DNA of 64,000 nucleotides from Lycium barbarum (GCF_019175385.1 NC_083337.1:47158938-47222937), one strand, 5' to 3'. Shown: positions 22,548 to 34,095, numbered from the stretch's first letter. Translations and numbers: made by a program. The notes: generated from the letters alone by a model not told the origin.

Positions 22548-25500
22548 TGTTATGTCCCGTGTTTTCGTGTAATTGGAAATCGAGAAATAATTTCGACTTG
22601 TGTGTTTTAAGGACATAACTTGATTTTAGTAAATATGACTATGTTGGTTATGGAATCATTAATGTCAAGACCTCGGGGAAGGCCGAGGGTAAATTTGGAA
22701 TTTCGGAAATTAGTTTCGGGAATTACAAAACGGGACTTTTAATGAATCGGGCCAAGAAAATTGAATACAAAAATTGAGGCCCAAAGAGTGAAGTGGCCGG
22801 CCAAGGGAGCAAGTCCAAGCCCATTTCATTAAGGTCATGTGCTATGCACATGACCTATAAGTGGATATATATCATGTTGGTCCTTAGAATTATCAAGAAC
22901 TTAATCAAAAATTCAAGAACAAAAAGAGAAAGGGGGTTCGGCCGAATAGAGAAAAGGAGAAAGAAATAATTTTCCAAGCTTTGTTGTTAATCCAAAATTC
23001 TTAATTTCTACATAGTTGTGAAGTACTCAAGACGCTCTCCGACGTGATACAAGTAGTTTGGAGAAAGAGCGACGTTTGCGACAAGTCGGAAATTCAAGAA
23101 AAGGTATGAATTTTGTCCTCTTAATGTTATGAAATGGATATGTATGTGTTAGTGATTGGATTAGCATGAAGATTATGGGATGGGGTCGTGTTTGTGCATG
23201 GCGTGTGTGTGTGAAAAGGGTGTGTTTGGCCGTGTGCCTTAGATGGTAAAACAAGTGTGAATTGATTTCGTTTAAGGTTGTTAGTTGTGTCGTCATGGCC
23301 TTTATAACGTAAATGATTGATTGAAGAATTGATTTGGTGTTAGAAAATGATTTCGGAACGTTATCGGAAAGTGTATACCTTTGGTATATTTGTGTATATC
23401 ATAGTATATTTATGATACTAAAGACTTTAAATATGATTTATGGTTGATGATAATGAATTCGGAATGAAACGACGCAAGTTAGAATGTTCGTCGTAACTTT
23501 TGGTGTTTTGAATGAAATATGGAAAGTAATGAACTTTGGGGAAATTTGTATGTGGTTTGGAAATTGTTGGTGGTGTGTTTGAATAATTGTGAATGAATAG
23601 ACTAGTGTGGAAATAGATTTGGAATTTTGAAGTTTGAATATAGAATTACCAACTTATGTAATAAGGTGCAATTTTGAAGTTAGTGTGGTTGATTGTGGTT
23701 TGTATTGTGTAATGATGTTTGGGATTGTTGTTGTTGTTGTATTTTGAGCCGAGCCAAGTCTCGGGGATGTTAGATTTATAGGGGAAATGCTGCCGAAATT
23801 TCGGTAGCCAAGTATAGCCCCAAAGATGAAAATGCTAACTCTCATGAATAGTAACTGGTAAAAGTGACCATTTGCAGTTTTCGGACGAAACGGGAATCGC
23901 GATTTGACGAGCGTAAGGCGCCAACCAGGTATGTAAAGCCTACCTATCCTTCTTTTGGCATGTCCTAGTCATACTAGGTTAATATCGGAATCTCGGGGGT
24001 AACCCTGCTCTTGGAAGTTCAAGTTTGGGTACTATTCATCCAGCGCAATTGAACCCTTTTGTGGCATTTGGTCAAAGGAATGTTCGAATCGTCATAACTT
24101 TTGTGGTGTTGTCCGAAACCCTCCGAAACTTTCGTAGATGGCTCTAGGGAGCCTAAGGTCTGTGATTTGCGTCTGCCGCCTCAATTTGACTCGAGGTGGG
24201 CCCACGAGCCCCGAGGCTCCCCTTATTCGGTTTGTTTGGTTCGTTTGCGTCCGCTATGACCAGTGATCGTTTGTTTATGACTCAATGGTGCGTTTGAAAC
24301 TTTCTATGCCGTTAGTGAACGTTTTGTACTTTGAATAATGTGAGATTTTCGGAAAATGACCTATAAACAGCTTTTTTCTAAAGATTTGGCAGTTTGGAAC
24401 TTCGTAACTTTTATACACAAATTTTGTTCAATCTGATTCCTACTCCGAGCCTTCTGGCGTCGGTATATACCTATATGTAAACTATATGTTGAGTCCGGTA
24501 AATTATTTTTGATATGCATATGGTTTCTGCACTACTCTGTTCGTGCTGTCTGCTATGAGTTCGTTCGTCGGTACCCGGGCCGACTTTGTGATCGTGCGCG
24601 CTATAACATATTCGGGAGTTATGATGTGTTACGGTTTCCGAGGCCTCGCCATAGGGCCGGTTACCGTTTATGGAGTTGTGATGTGATATGGCATTTGATA
24701 TGTTCTGATAATGTGATGTGTGTGTGATATGATGTGTCTGGAGACTGTACGGAGATTTGAAAACTTCTGGAGTTATGATGTGTTGTGGCACCAGCGTCGG
24801 GGGGTGACCACGTTCCTAAACCCTATACATGATTTGATTGCATTTGTACGTTCGCCTCCCGCACAGGTTTGCTTTGTTTACGTTGGCGGTGTGTTTGTTC
24901 TTTCTGACTCCAGCTGTGTTTGTGATTTCTGTACCTTCTGCTTTACATACTCAGTACTTCTCCCGTACTGACCCTCGTTTCTTCGGGGGCTGTGTTTTAT
25001 GCCCGCAGGTACTGAAGCTCGTTTGGGTGGTCCTCCAGTTTAGGCTACTCATTCTGCTGTGTTGGAGACCTCCCCTTGATTCGGAGCCTACTTTTGGTAC
25101 ATATCTTCTGTTGTATGTGTGTGTTCGGTACATTTGTGGATGTGTGGGTACGGCGGGGCCCTGTCCCGTCATATGTTCATATGTTCTGTTTTGTTTAGAG
25201 GCCTGTAGTCAGATTTGTGGGTCGTGGGTCCGGTGTGTTTGTATGTGAGTCTGTTTTGCGATCTTAAGCGGCGCGTACGCTACTATGGCCAAGTCGGCCT
25301 CTGAGTTTGTATGTGTGTGTGTGCATTTGGGCGATGTACATTCCGCCCCTTTCTGATGTGTGTGTGTGCATTTGGGCGACGTATATTCCGCCATCTTTCT
25401 GATTTTTATTTGGCTAATCTGAACGGGCGACCGCTTAAGATAATTGTTCGATAAATGTTTGTGTCTGGCGTGTGCTGCTCATTTTCAGTTCGGATAACGC

Positions 25501-25602
25501 ATGCTGAGTTTGATTGAGTTTGAATACGATGATCGGGTTGTGAGTTGGTTTGGGGTGCCTAAGTAGGGCACCAGTCGCGGCCCACGGGGTTGGGTCGTGA
25601 CA
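22548..25602 (+). repeat. LTR1 of element B
   Basis: TGTTATGTCCCGTG to GGGTCGTGACA, 3055 bp. Private bases in the 5' part separate it from LTR2 and LTR3 (for example C at 24004, T in the other two). Hairpin cassette at 24952-24989. No coding region. Confidence 0.95.
24952..24989 (+). promoter_or_regulatory. LTR hairpin cassette (element B, LTR1)
   Basis: CAGTAC/GTACTG (24952-24957 with 24965-24970) followed by CCCTCG/CGGGGG (24972-24977 with 24984-24989), then ATGCCCGCAGGT. In LTR3 the second stem is perfect CCCCCG/CGGGGG. Confidence 0.65.
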
Positions 25603-25606
25603 AAAG

Positions 25607-25618
25607 TGGTATCAGAGC
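25607..25618 (+). other. Primer binding site, interior 1 of B
   Basis: TGGTATCAGAGC four bases after LTR1; initiator tRNA-Met type, no mismatch. Confidence 0.93.
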
Positions 25619-25661
25619 GGTTTGTCCTCGGAATGTCTACAGGCCATGTCTAGTAGAGTCT

Positions 25662-25697
25662 TGTTTATCGATGTGTTGTGCACCACATCTATAAACA
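25662..25697 (+). promoter_or_regulatory. Leader hairpin with GTGCAC loop (B, interior 1)
   Basis: Positions 25662-25675 pair with 25684-25697: 13 pairs and one mismatch. The loop TTGTGCAC holds a self-complementary hexamer. It is equivalent to 2883-2912 in A, with an A-T for G-C swap in the stem and GTGCAC for GCGCGC in the loop. Confidence 0.65.
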
Positions 25698-25812
25698 GGA
25701 AGCTACAGGACATCTAGGATGTTGTGTTACCCTTTCTTTGGAATCTTAGATCGTGCGATAGAGCTGTGCTATTAGGGTCATTCTGATCTGACCCGTTGTT
25801 GTGTTTGCAGTG

Positions 25813-27264
25813 ATGCCTCCGAAGAAGGCAACGGCGGCCCAGAAGGGCAAGGCGAAGGTGGGAGAGACCAGTCAGGCACAACGAGCTACTCGGGCTCGTG
25901 TCTATGATTTGCCTGAGGTTGCACCTCATTCTGAGGGGTCTGCTACACCCCCATTAGTACAGCCTGGAGCAGGACCTTCAGCAGCTCCAGAGGTCCGTGT
26001 ACCCGCTCCTGAGACTCCAGCTCCTCAGCCAGGGGCGGAGGATAGGTCCCTGAGGGAGGCTGTACAGTTGTTGACCACGATAGTAGCGGGGCAGGCTCGC
26101 AGGCGCGGGCGGAGGGACGATGATGATGAGGACAGGCGGGACAGCCTGAGGGTTCGGGAGTTCTTGTTATGTGGCCCTCCCGAGTTTTTCGGGTCTAAGC
26201 CCGATGAGGACCCCCATGACTTCATTCGGGGGATGCGGCGTGCATTAGACTTGGTCAGGGCTTCAGAGACCGAGTCGGTTGAGCTAGCTACGCATAGACT
26301 TCGGGATGTTGCCGCGCATTGGTATGAGACTTGGGAGCTATCCCGGGGTGAGGGTGCTCCTCCAGCTATGTGGGATCAGTTTGTGACTGCTTTCACCCGC
26401 CACTTTCTGCCCCCAGAGTTACGACGGGAGCGAGCTGATCGGTTTTTACATCTGCAGCAGAGGGGTCGAAGTGTTCGTGAATATAATTTGGAGTTTGATT
26501 CCCTGGCCCGGTATGCCCCTGCCGTGGTGGCAGATATGACAGACCGGATGCATAGATATGTTATGGGGTTGGATCGTTACCTGATTGACGGCTGTATGGC
26601 GGTGTCATTGCAGACAGATATGGATATTGCCCGTCTACAGGCCTACGCCCAGGGGATGGAGAACCGGCACCGAGCAGATCGGCCCAGCAGAGAGTATGAT
26701 GGGAGACTGCCGAAGAGGGCCAGATCAGCGGGGCATTTTGGAGATTCTCGGGGCGGGCAGCCTCAGTATCAGTCCAGTGGGTACTTTCCTCCGTCAGGCC
26801 GGGACACACAGTCTGTTAGCAAGAGATTTGATGGCGCAGGACCGTCCAGGGCAGACCAGAGTTCCAGAGCCCCAGGTCCTCAGGCGAGCAGGGGTCCCAG
26901 TCAGACTTGGCCACCTATGCCCCCGTGTTCGTATTGTGGAAGATCGCACCCAGGTGAGTGCTTCAGGGCCACAGGGGCCTGTTTTGCTTGCGGCCGCCAG
27001 GGCCATATCATGCGGGATTGTCCGTGGGCAGGCGGTTCCGGTAGCGCAGCACCGCCGATGAGATCCGTTGCTGGTTCTTCATCTACCCCTTCGGCCATGC
27101 GCTCCACGGGGCGAGGTATGCCAGCACCGGCGGGCCGCGGTAGAGGCCGTGGTGGGGGTTCAGATTCTAGCGGTCCCTCGAACCGCATTTATGCTTTGAC
27201 TGGTCGGCGGGACCCAGAGGCATCCCCAGATGCAGACCCAGGTATATTACTAACCTTTTTCTGA
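25813..27264 (+). CDS. gag: Gag of element B, copy 1 (intact)
   Basis: A 483-residue Gag beginning at ATG 25813 (MPPKKATAAQKGKAKVGE). The order is a basic N-terminus, a Pro/Ala-rich linker, an Arg/Asp-rich patch, the gag core at about residues 125-234 (FFGSKPDEDPHDF to FDSLARYA), a Ser/Gly/Gln-rich region, then at about 372-402 a CSYCGRSHPGEC cluster and an intact CX2CX4HX4C knuckle (CFACGRQGHIMRDC). The tail is RGRGRGGG-rich. Where A and D stop after YALAGR, this frame has CGG and runs on for DPEASPDADPGILLTFF before TGA. No pol follows. The protein is identical to copy 2. It is the best candidate for a functional product in the window, presumably packaging its own RNA with a partner's pol. 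Confidence 0.93.
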   Translation: MPPKKATAAQKGKAKVGETSQAQRATRARVYDLPEVAPHSEGSATPPLVQPGAGPSAAPEVRVPAPETPAPQPGAEDRSLREAVQLLTTIVAGQARRRGRRDDDDEDRRDSLRVREFLLCGPPEFFGSKPDEDPHDFIRGMRRALDLVRASETESVELATHRLRDVAAHWYETWELSRGEGAPPAMWDQFVTAFTRHFLPPELRRERADRFLHLQQRGRSVREYNLEFDSLARYAPAVVADMTDRMHRYVMGLDRYLIDGCMAVSLQTDMDIARLQAYAQGMENRHRADRPSREYDGRLPKRARSAGHFGDSRGGQPQYQSSGYFPPSGRDTQSVSKRFDGAGPSRADQSSRAPGPQASRGPSQTWPPMPPCSYCGRSHPGECFRATGACFACGRQGHIMRDCPWAGGSGSAAPPMRSVAGSSSTPSAMRSTGRGMPAPAGRGRGRGGGSDSSGPSNRIYALTGRRDPEASPDADPGILLTFF

Positions 27265-27555
27265 ATGAATATGCACAATGATAGGTCTGTACCTCAGTAT
27301 TATGCGATATTCTCTTTTTGTGTGTCAGTAAAAGTAGGGTAAGAATCCGAGTTAATGAAAATATCCGAGGCAGTTATCTGTGCATGTGGGAGGGAAAATA
27401 TATGGAATTTGGAAGGCTAGAACGATAAACCACGCAGCCAGAAAAGCAAACGACCTCTTTGGGTCAGAGTGGGACCCGCTACGAAAAATTTTCGAAAAAT
27501 TTACTAAGACCCTGTTTGGCCTAAAATTACGTGACAAAGGTCGTGCGGGGGCAAT
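27265..27555 (+). other. Conserved block between gag and the 5S-like cassette (B1)
   Basis: Noncoding. The last 110 bp (GTGGGACCCGCTACG ... AAAGGTCGTGCGGGG) is also found just before the cassette in D, and its final part in E, so the cassette travels with an upstream flank. Confidence 0.7.
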
Positions 27556-27658
27556 TGACGAAATTATATCAGCCCTAACGCGTCAAAATGCGTAAAAGTT
27601 TCGGGGTTAAGCGTGCTCAAGCCAGAGCAATTCTGGGATGGGTGACCCCCTGGGAAGT
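27556..27658 (+). ncRNA. 5S rRNA-like cassette, copy 1 of B
   Basis: Aligned by hand with a plant 5S rRNA recalled from memory, this is colinear without gaps over positions 1-103. Matches concentrate at GTTAAGCGTGCT (box A region) and GGATGGGTGACCCCCTGGG (box C region). The middle of helices II and III is diverged and the last 16 bases of 5S are missing. It is not a 5S gene but a captured derivative. It begins 291 bp after the gag stop. Confidence 0.8.
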
Positions 27659-28189
27659 GATGCAAAGTTTTTCATGAGTGAGAGTATGATTAAAATAAAT
27701 GGAAATTTGGGGTAACCAAAAGGTAAATAGAATGTGTGTGGAATAATTAGCGCCCTTTCGGGAGTCACGCGGAACGAGGCGGACTAAACGGGCAAAAAGA
27801 AAAAGGGTATAACACTGCTTGGGAAATTGAATGAACTTGAATAACAACCAGAGATATTCGCCAGTAAGGTCCGAATAAGTGTGTGTATGTGTACGTGTAT
27901 GTGTATGTGTGTGTATGATTTCCATTCAGTGCCATGTGGGCTAAGAGCCGAGCCCCGGCAACTAATGTTGCGATAAATAAAAGATAAGCAGTGTGAGTAA
28001 TTGGAATCTTTGAAGGAGTCGATACGGGAGACGCAAGACAATTTGTGTGATAACGTGGCGGATAAGGTTACGAATAAAGGGAAATTCTCATGAATTATTG
28101 GAGCCTTAATAGGAATGATTTGATCCTAAATTGACAATCTATCTCTGGTGCTTCTGCACTTCCGATTCCGATGAGGCTCTGCCTAGTAC
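27659..28189 (+). other. Noncoding interior of B between 5S-like cassette and 42-bp repeats
   Basis: No open frame of note. It has a short TGTGTATGTGTA run at 27880-27915. No domain or relic of pol recognised. Confidence 0.6.
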
Positions 28190-28660
28190 GCCTATATATC
28201 TCTGAGTTCGACTATGTTCCCGTCTGATGAATCTTTGTGTGTTTGATCCTGAATACGTTTCTGTCTGGCACACCTCTGTATGTCTGACTCTGGATATAAG
28301 TCCGTCTGATATGCTTCTGTGCGTTTGATTTTGACCGCGCGTGTGTTTGATACATTTCGGTTTGTCTGATCACGACTGTGTATGAGATAATTCTGTACGT
28401 TTGATTCTGATTTCGAATCTGTTCGATATGATTCCGTACGTCTGACCTCGATTATGAATCTGTCTGGTGTATCTTCGTGTGTTTGATTCTGCTTACAAAT
28501 TCGTCCGATACGCCTTTGTACGTCTAACTCCGATCCCAGATTTGTTTGACACATTTCAGTCTGTCTGATATACTTCTATACCTTTGATGTTGACTATGAA
28601 TCTGTCCGATATGCTTATGTGCGTCCGGCTTTAGTTCTGAATCTGTTTGGCATGAAGTGT
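28190..28660 (+). repeat. Degenerate 42-bp tandem repeat in B, interior 1
   Basis: About eleven imperfect copies of a 41-42 bp unit of the type TCTGATATGCTTCTGTGCG then TTTGATTCTGATTATGAATC. Because 42 is a multiple of 3, the minus strand reads as a 14-residue periodic open frame (28192-28554). No transcription or start signal supports a gene there. Confidence 0.75.
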
Positions 28661-28948
28661 CTGATATGAAGTAAAGTGAGATTACGACGATGCGGTAAGG
28701 AAACTCAGGAGTGTGACAAGAAAATGATATTGACTATGATGTCTGGAAAGCGTTCGTCCATTACAAGAATATAGCGTGTGGTCCGGTAATCACGTGGGGT
28801 ATGAGAAAGTGTATTATGAAGGCATTTGAGTCAGTGACGTGAAAATTTTCCCCCTAATGTTGGTAAAGGAGCCATGTCGGAAAAATCAATAAAGGACAAC
28901 TATCAAGAGAACCCTCCCGGAGTAGTACGACACCCATGAGGTCGATTC

Positions 28949-28984
28949 AACATTCGACGACGAATGTTCTTAAGGGGGGGAGAA
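28949..28984 (+). promoter_or_regulatory. Pre-PPT hairpin and polypurine tract, B interior 1
   Basis: AACATTCG (28949-28956), loop ACGA, CGAATGTT (28961-28968), then AAGGGGGGGAGAA running into LTR2. Confidence 0.9.
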
Positions 28985-31900
28985 TGTTATGTCCCGTGTT
29001 TTCGTGTAATTGGAAATCGAGAAATAATTTCGACTTGTGTGTTTTAAGGACATAACTTGATTTTAGTAAATATGACTATGTTGGTTATGGAATCATTAAT
29101 GTCAAGACCTCGGGGAAGGCCGAGGGTAAATTTGGAATTTCAGAAATTAGTTTCGGGAATTACAAAACGGGACTTTTAATGAATCGGGCCAAGAAAATTG
29201 AATACAAAAATTGAGGCCCAAAGAGTGAAGTGGCCGGCCAAGGGAGCAAGTCCAAGCCCATTTCATTAAGGTCATGTGCTATGCACATGACCTATAAGTG
29301 GATATATATCATGTTGGTCCTTAGAATTATCAAGAACTTAATCAAAAATTCAAGAACAAAAAGAGAAAGGGGGTTCGGCCGAATAGAGAAAAGGAGAAAG
29401 AAATAATTTTCCAAGCTTTGTTGTTAATCCAAAATTCTTAATTTCTACATAGTTGTGAAGTACTCAAGACGCTCTCCGACGTGATACAAGTAGTTTGGAG
29501 AAAGAGCGACGTTTGCGACAAGTCGGAAATTCAAGAAAAGGTATGAATTTTGTCCTCTTAATGTTATGAAATGGATATGTATGTGTTAGTGATTGGATTA
29601 GCATGAAGATTATGGGATGGGGTCGTGTTTGTGCATGGCGTGTGTGTGTGAAAAGGGTGTGTTTGGCCGTGTGCCTTAGATGGGAAAACAAGTGTGAATT
29701 GATTTCGTTTAAGGTTGTTAGTTGTGTCGTCATGGCCTTTATAACGTAAATGATTGATTGAAGAATTGATTTGGTGTTAGAAAATGATTTCGGAACGTTA
29801 TCGGAAAGTGTATACCTTTGGTATATTTGTGTATATCATAGTATATTTATGATACTAAAGACTTTAAATATGATTTATGGTTGATGATAATGAATTCGGA
29901 ATGAAACGACGCAAGTTAGAATGTTCGTCGTAACTTTTGGTGTTTTGAATGAAATATGGAAAGTAATGAACTTTGGGGAAGTTTGTATGTGGTTTGGAAA
30001 TTGTTGGTGGTGTGTTTGAATAATTGTGAATGAATAGACTAGTGTGGAAATAGATTTGGAATTTTGAAGTTTGAATATAGAATTACCAACTTATGTAATA
30101 AGGTGCAATTTTGAAGTTAGTGTGGTTGATTGTGGTTTGTATTGTGTAATGATGTTTGGGATTGTTGTTGTTGTTGTATTTTGAGCCGAGCCAAGTCTCG
30201 GGGATGTTAGATTTATAGGGGAAATGCTGCCGAAATTTCGGTAGCCAAGTATAGCCCCAAAGATGAAAATGCTAACTCTCATGAATAGTAACTGGTAAAA
30301 GTGACCATTTGCAGTTTTCGGACGAAACGGGAATCGCGATTTGACGAGCGTAAGGCGCCAACCAGGTATGTAAAGCCTACCTATCCTTCTTTTGGCATGT
30401 CCTAGTCATACTAGGTTAATATCGGAATCTCGGGGGTAACTCTGCTCTTGGAAGTTCAAGTTTGGGTACTATTCATCCAGCGCAATTGAACCCTTTTGTG
30501 GCATTTGGTCAAAGGAATGTTCGAATCGTCATAACTTTTGTGGTGTTGTCCGAAACCCTCCGAAACTTTCGTAGATGGCTCTAGGGAGCCTAAGGTCTGT
30601 GATTTGCGTCTGCCGCCTCAATTTGACTCGAGGTGGGCCCACGAGCCCCGAGGCTCCCCTTATTCGGTTTGTTTGGTTCGTTTGCGTCCGCTATGACCAG
30701 TGATCGTTTGTTTATGACTCAATGGTGCGTTTGAAACTTTCTATGCCGTTAGTGAACGTTTTGTACTTTGAATAATGTGAGATTTTCGGAAAATGACCTA
30801 TAAACAGCTTTTTTCTAAAGATTTGGCAGTTTGGAACTTCGTAACTTTTATACACAAATTTTGTTCAATCTGATTCCTACTCCGAGCCTTCTGGCGTCGG
30901 TATATACCTATATGTAAACTATATGTTGAGTCCGGTAAATTATTTTTGATATGCATATGGTTTCTGCACTACTCTGTTCGTGCTGTCTGCTATGAGTTCG
31001 TTCGTCGGTACCCGGGCCGACTTTGTGATCGTGCGCGCTATAACATATTCGGGAGTTATGATGTGTTACGGTTTCCGAGGCCTCGCCATAGGGCCGGTTA
31101 CCGTTTATGGAGTTGTGATGTGATATGGCATTTGATATGTTCTGATAATGTGATGTGTGTGTGATATGATGTGTCTGGAGACTGTACGGAGATTTGAAAA
31201 CTTCTGGAGTTATGATGTGTTGTGGCACCAGCGTCGGGGGGTGACCACGTTCCTAAACCCTATACATGATTTGATTGCATTTGTACGTTCGCCTCCCGCA
31301 CAGGTTTGCTTTGTTTACGTTGGCGGTGTGTTTGTTCTTTCTGACTCCAGCTGTGTTTGTGATTTCTGTACCTTCTGCTTTACATACTCAGTACTTCTCC
31401 CGTACTGACCCTCGTTTCTTCGGGGGCTGTGTTTTATGCCCGCAGGTACTGAAGCTCGTTTGGGTGGTCCTCCAGTTTAGGCTACTCATTCTGCTGTGTT
31501 GGAGACCTCCCCTTGATTCGGAGCCTACTTTTGGTACATATCTTCTGTTGTATGTGTGTGTTCGGTACATTTGTGGATGTGTGGGTACGGCGGGGCCCTG
31601 TCCCGTCATATGTTCATATGTTCTGTTTTGTTTAGAGGCCTGTAGTCAGATTTGTGGGTCGTGGGTCCGGTGTGTTTGTATGTGAGTCTGTTTTGCGATC
31701 TTAAGCGGCGCGTACGCTACTATGGCCAAGTCGGCCTCTGAGTTTGTATGTGTGTGTGTGCATTTGGGCGATGTACATTCCGCCCCTTTCTGATGTGTGT
31801 GTGTGCATTTGGGCGACATATATTCCGCCATCTTTCTGATTTTTATTTGGCTAATCTGAACGGGCGACCGCTTAAGATAATTGTTCGATAAATGTTTGTG

Positions 31901-32039
31901 TCTGGCGTGTGCTGCTCATTTTCAGTTCGGATAACGCATGCTGAGTTTGATTGAGTTTGAATACGATGATCGGGTTGTGAGTTGGTTTGGGGTGCCTAAG
32001 TAGGGCACCAGTCGCGGCCCACGGGGTTGGGTCGTGACA
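28985..32039 (+). repeat. LTR2 of element B (recombinant middle LTR)
   Basis: 3055 bp. Up to 30441 it shares the diagnostic bases of LTR3; from 30727 on it shares those of LTR1. It has one private G-to-A change near 31808. It serves as 3' LTR of the first unit and 5' LTR of the second. Confidence 0.95.
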
Positions 32040-32043
32040 AAAG

Positions 32044-32055
32044 TGGTATCAGAGC
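32044..32055 (+). other. Primer binding site, interior 2 of B
   Basis: TGGTATCAGAGC, identical to copy 1. Confidence 0.93.
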
Positions 32056-32098
32056 GGTTTGTCCTCGGAATGTCTACAGGCCATGTCTAGTAGAGTCT

Positions 32099-32134
32099 TG
32101 TTTATCGATGTGTTGTGCACCACATCTATAAACA
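32099..32134 (+). promoter_or_regulatory. Leader hairpin with GTGCAC loop (B, interior 2)
   Basis: Same sequence and structure as at 25662-25697. Confidence 0.65.
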
Positions 32135-32249
32135 GGAAGCTACAGGACATCTAGGATGTTGTGTTACCCTTTCTTTGGAATCTTAGATCGTGCGATAGAG
32201 CTGTGCTATTAGGGTCATTCTGATCTGACCCGTTGTTGTGTTTGCAGTG

Positions 32250-33701
32250 ATGCCTCCGAAGAAGGCAACGGCGGCCCAGAAGGGCAAGGCGAAGGTGGGA
32301 GAGACCAGTCAGGCACAACGAGCTACTCGGGCTCGTGTCTATGATTTGCCTGAGGTTGCACCTCATTCTGAGGGGTCTGCTACACCCCCATTAGTACAGC
32401 CTGGAGCAGGACCTTCAGCAGCTCCAGAGGTCCGTGTACCCGCTCCTGAGACTCCAGCTCCTCAGCCAGGGGCGGAGGATAGGTCCCTGAGGGAGGCTGT
32501 ACAGTTGTTGACCACGATAGTAGCGGGGCAGGCTCGCAGGCGCGGGCGGAGGGACGATGATGATGAGGACAGGCGGGACAGCCTGAGGGTTCGGGAGTTC
32601 TTGTTATGTGGCCCTCCCGAGTTTTTCGGGTCTAAGCCCGATGAGGACCCCCATGACTTCATTCGGGGGATGCGGCGTGCATTAGACTTGGTCAGGGCTT
32701 CAGAGACCGAGTCGGTTGAGCTAGCTACGCATAGACTTCGGGATGTTGCCGCGCATTGGTATGAGACTTGGGAGCTATCCCGGGGTGAGGGTGCTCCTCC
32801 AGCTATGTGGGATCAGTTTGTGACTGCTTTCACCCGCCACTTTCTGCCCCCAGAGTTACGACGGGAGCGAGCTGATCGGTTTTTACATCTGCAGCAGAGG
32901 GGTCGAAGTGTTCGTGAATATAATTTGGAGTTTGATTCCCTGGCCCGGTATGCCCCTGCCGTGGTGGCAGATATGACAGACCGGATGCATAGATATGTTA
33001 TGGGGTTGGATCGTTACCTGATTGACGGCTGTATGGCGGTGTCATTGCAGACAGATATGGATATTGCCCGTCTACAGGCCTACGCCCAGGGGATGGAGAA
33101 CCGGCACCGAGCAGATCGGCCCAGCAGAGAGTATGATGGGAGACTGCCGAAGAGGGCCAGATCAGCGGGGCATTTTGGAGATTCTCGGGGCGGGCAGCCT
33201 CAGTATCAGTCCAGTGGGTACTTTCCTCCGTCAGGCCGGGACACACAGTCTGTTAGTAAGAGATTTGATGGCGCAGGACCGTCCAGGGCAGACCAGAGTT
33301 CCAGAGCCCCAGGTCCTCAGGCGAGCAGGGGTCCCAGTCAGACTTGGCCACCTATGCCCCCGTGTTCGTATTGTGGAAGATCGCACCCAGGTGAGTGCTT
33401 CAGGGCCACAGGGGCCTGTTTTGCTTGCGGCCGCCAGGGCCATATCATGCGGGATTGTCCGTGGGCAGGCGGTTCCGGTAGCGCAGCACCGCCGATGAGA
33501 TCCGTTGCTGGTTCTTCATCTACCCCTTCGGCCATGCGCTCCACGGGGCGAGGTATGCCAGCACCGGCGGGCCGCGGTAGAGGCCGTGGTGGGGGTTCAG
33601 ATTCTAGCGGTCCCTCGAACCGCATTTATGCTTTGACTGGTCGGCGGGACCCAGAGGCATCCCCAGATGCAGACCCAGGTATATTACTAACCTTTTTCTG
33701 A
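32250..33701 (+). CDS. gag: Gag of element B, copy 2 (intact)
   Basis: 483 residues, identical in protein sequence to copy 1 at 25813-27264. One silent change is visible (AGC to AGT, Ser, near 33257). Same core, zinc knuckle and Gly/Arg-rich tail. No pol follows. Confidence 0.93.
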   Translation: MPPKKATAAQKGKAKVGETSQAQRATRARVYDLPEVAPHSEGSATPPLVQPGAGPSAAPEVRVPAPETPAPQPGAEDRSLREAVQLLTTIVAGQARRRGRRDDDDEDRRDSLRVREFLLCGPPEFFGSKPDEDPHDFIRGMRRALDLVRASETESVELATHRLRDVAAHWYETWELSRGEGAPPAMWDQFVTAFTRHFLPPELRRERADRFLHLQQRGRSVREYNLEFDSLARYAPAVVADMTDRMHRYVMGLDRYLIDGCMAVSLQTDMDIARLQAYAQGMENRHRADRPSREYDGRLPKRARSAGHFGDSRGGQPQYQSSGYFPPSGRDTQSVSKRFDGAGPSRADQSSRAPGPQASRGPSQTWPPMPPCSYCGRSHPGECFRATGACFACGRQGHIMRDCPWAGGSGSAAPPMRSVAGSSSTPSAMRSTGRGMPAPAGRGRGRGGGSDSSGPSNRIYALTGRRDPEASPDADPGILLTFF

Positions 33702-33992
33702 ATGAATATGCACAATGATAGGTCTGTACCTCAGTATTATGCGATATTCTCTTTTTGTGTGTCAGTAAAAGTAGGGTAAGAATCCGAGTTAATGAAAATA
33801 TCCGAGGCAGTTATCTGTGCATGTGGGAGGGAAAATATATGGAATTTGGAAGGCTAGAACGATAAACCACGCAGCCAGAAAAGCAAACGACCTCTTTGGG
33901 TCAGAGTGGGACCCGCTACGAAAAATTTTCGAAAAATTTACTAAGACCCCGTTTGGCCTAAAATTACGTGACAAAGGTCGTGCGGGGGCAAT

Positions 33993-34095
33993 TGACGAAA
34001 TTATATCAGCCCTAACGCGTCAAAATGCGTAAAAGTTTCGGGGTTAAGCGTGCTCAAGCCAGAGCAATTCTGGGATGGGTGACCCCTTGGGAAGT
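33993..34095 (+). ncRNA. 5S rRNA-like cassette, copy 2 of B
   Basis: Same as 27556-27658 except C to T at 34087, in the box C region (5S position 95). Confidence 0.8.

Noticed and set aside
24838..25248. 136-codon frame in LTR1 (repeated in LTR2 and LTR3) as a conserved gene
   Set aside because: It is copied only because the LTR is copied, it overlaps the hairpin cassette, and it changes without regard to codon position in LTR3.
27556..27658. A functional 5S rRNA gene
   Set aside because: The sequence is only about three quarters similar to 5S, lacks the last 16 bases needed to close helix I, and has no terminal T run at the expected place.
27556..27658. A Cassandra TRIM element
   Set aside because: Cassandra carries 5S sequence in short LTRs of a tiny element; here it is in the interior of a 9.5-kb gag-bearing element with 3-kb LTRs.
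28192..28554. Minus-strand 120-codon frame with 14-residue periodicity as a gene
   Set aside because: It is explained by a 42-bp tandem repeat whose length is a multiple of three; no start context, domain or neighbouring signal supports translation.
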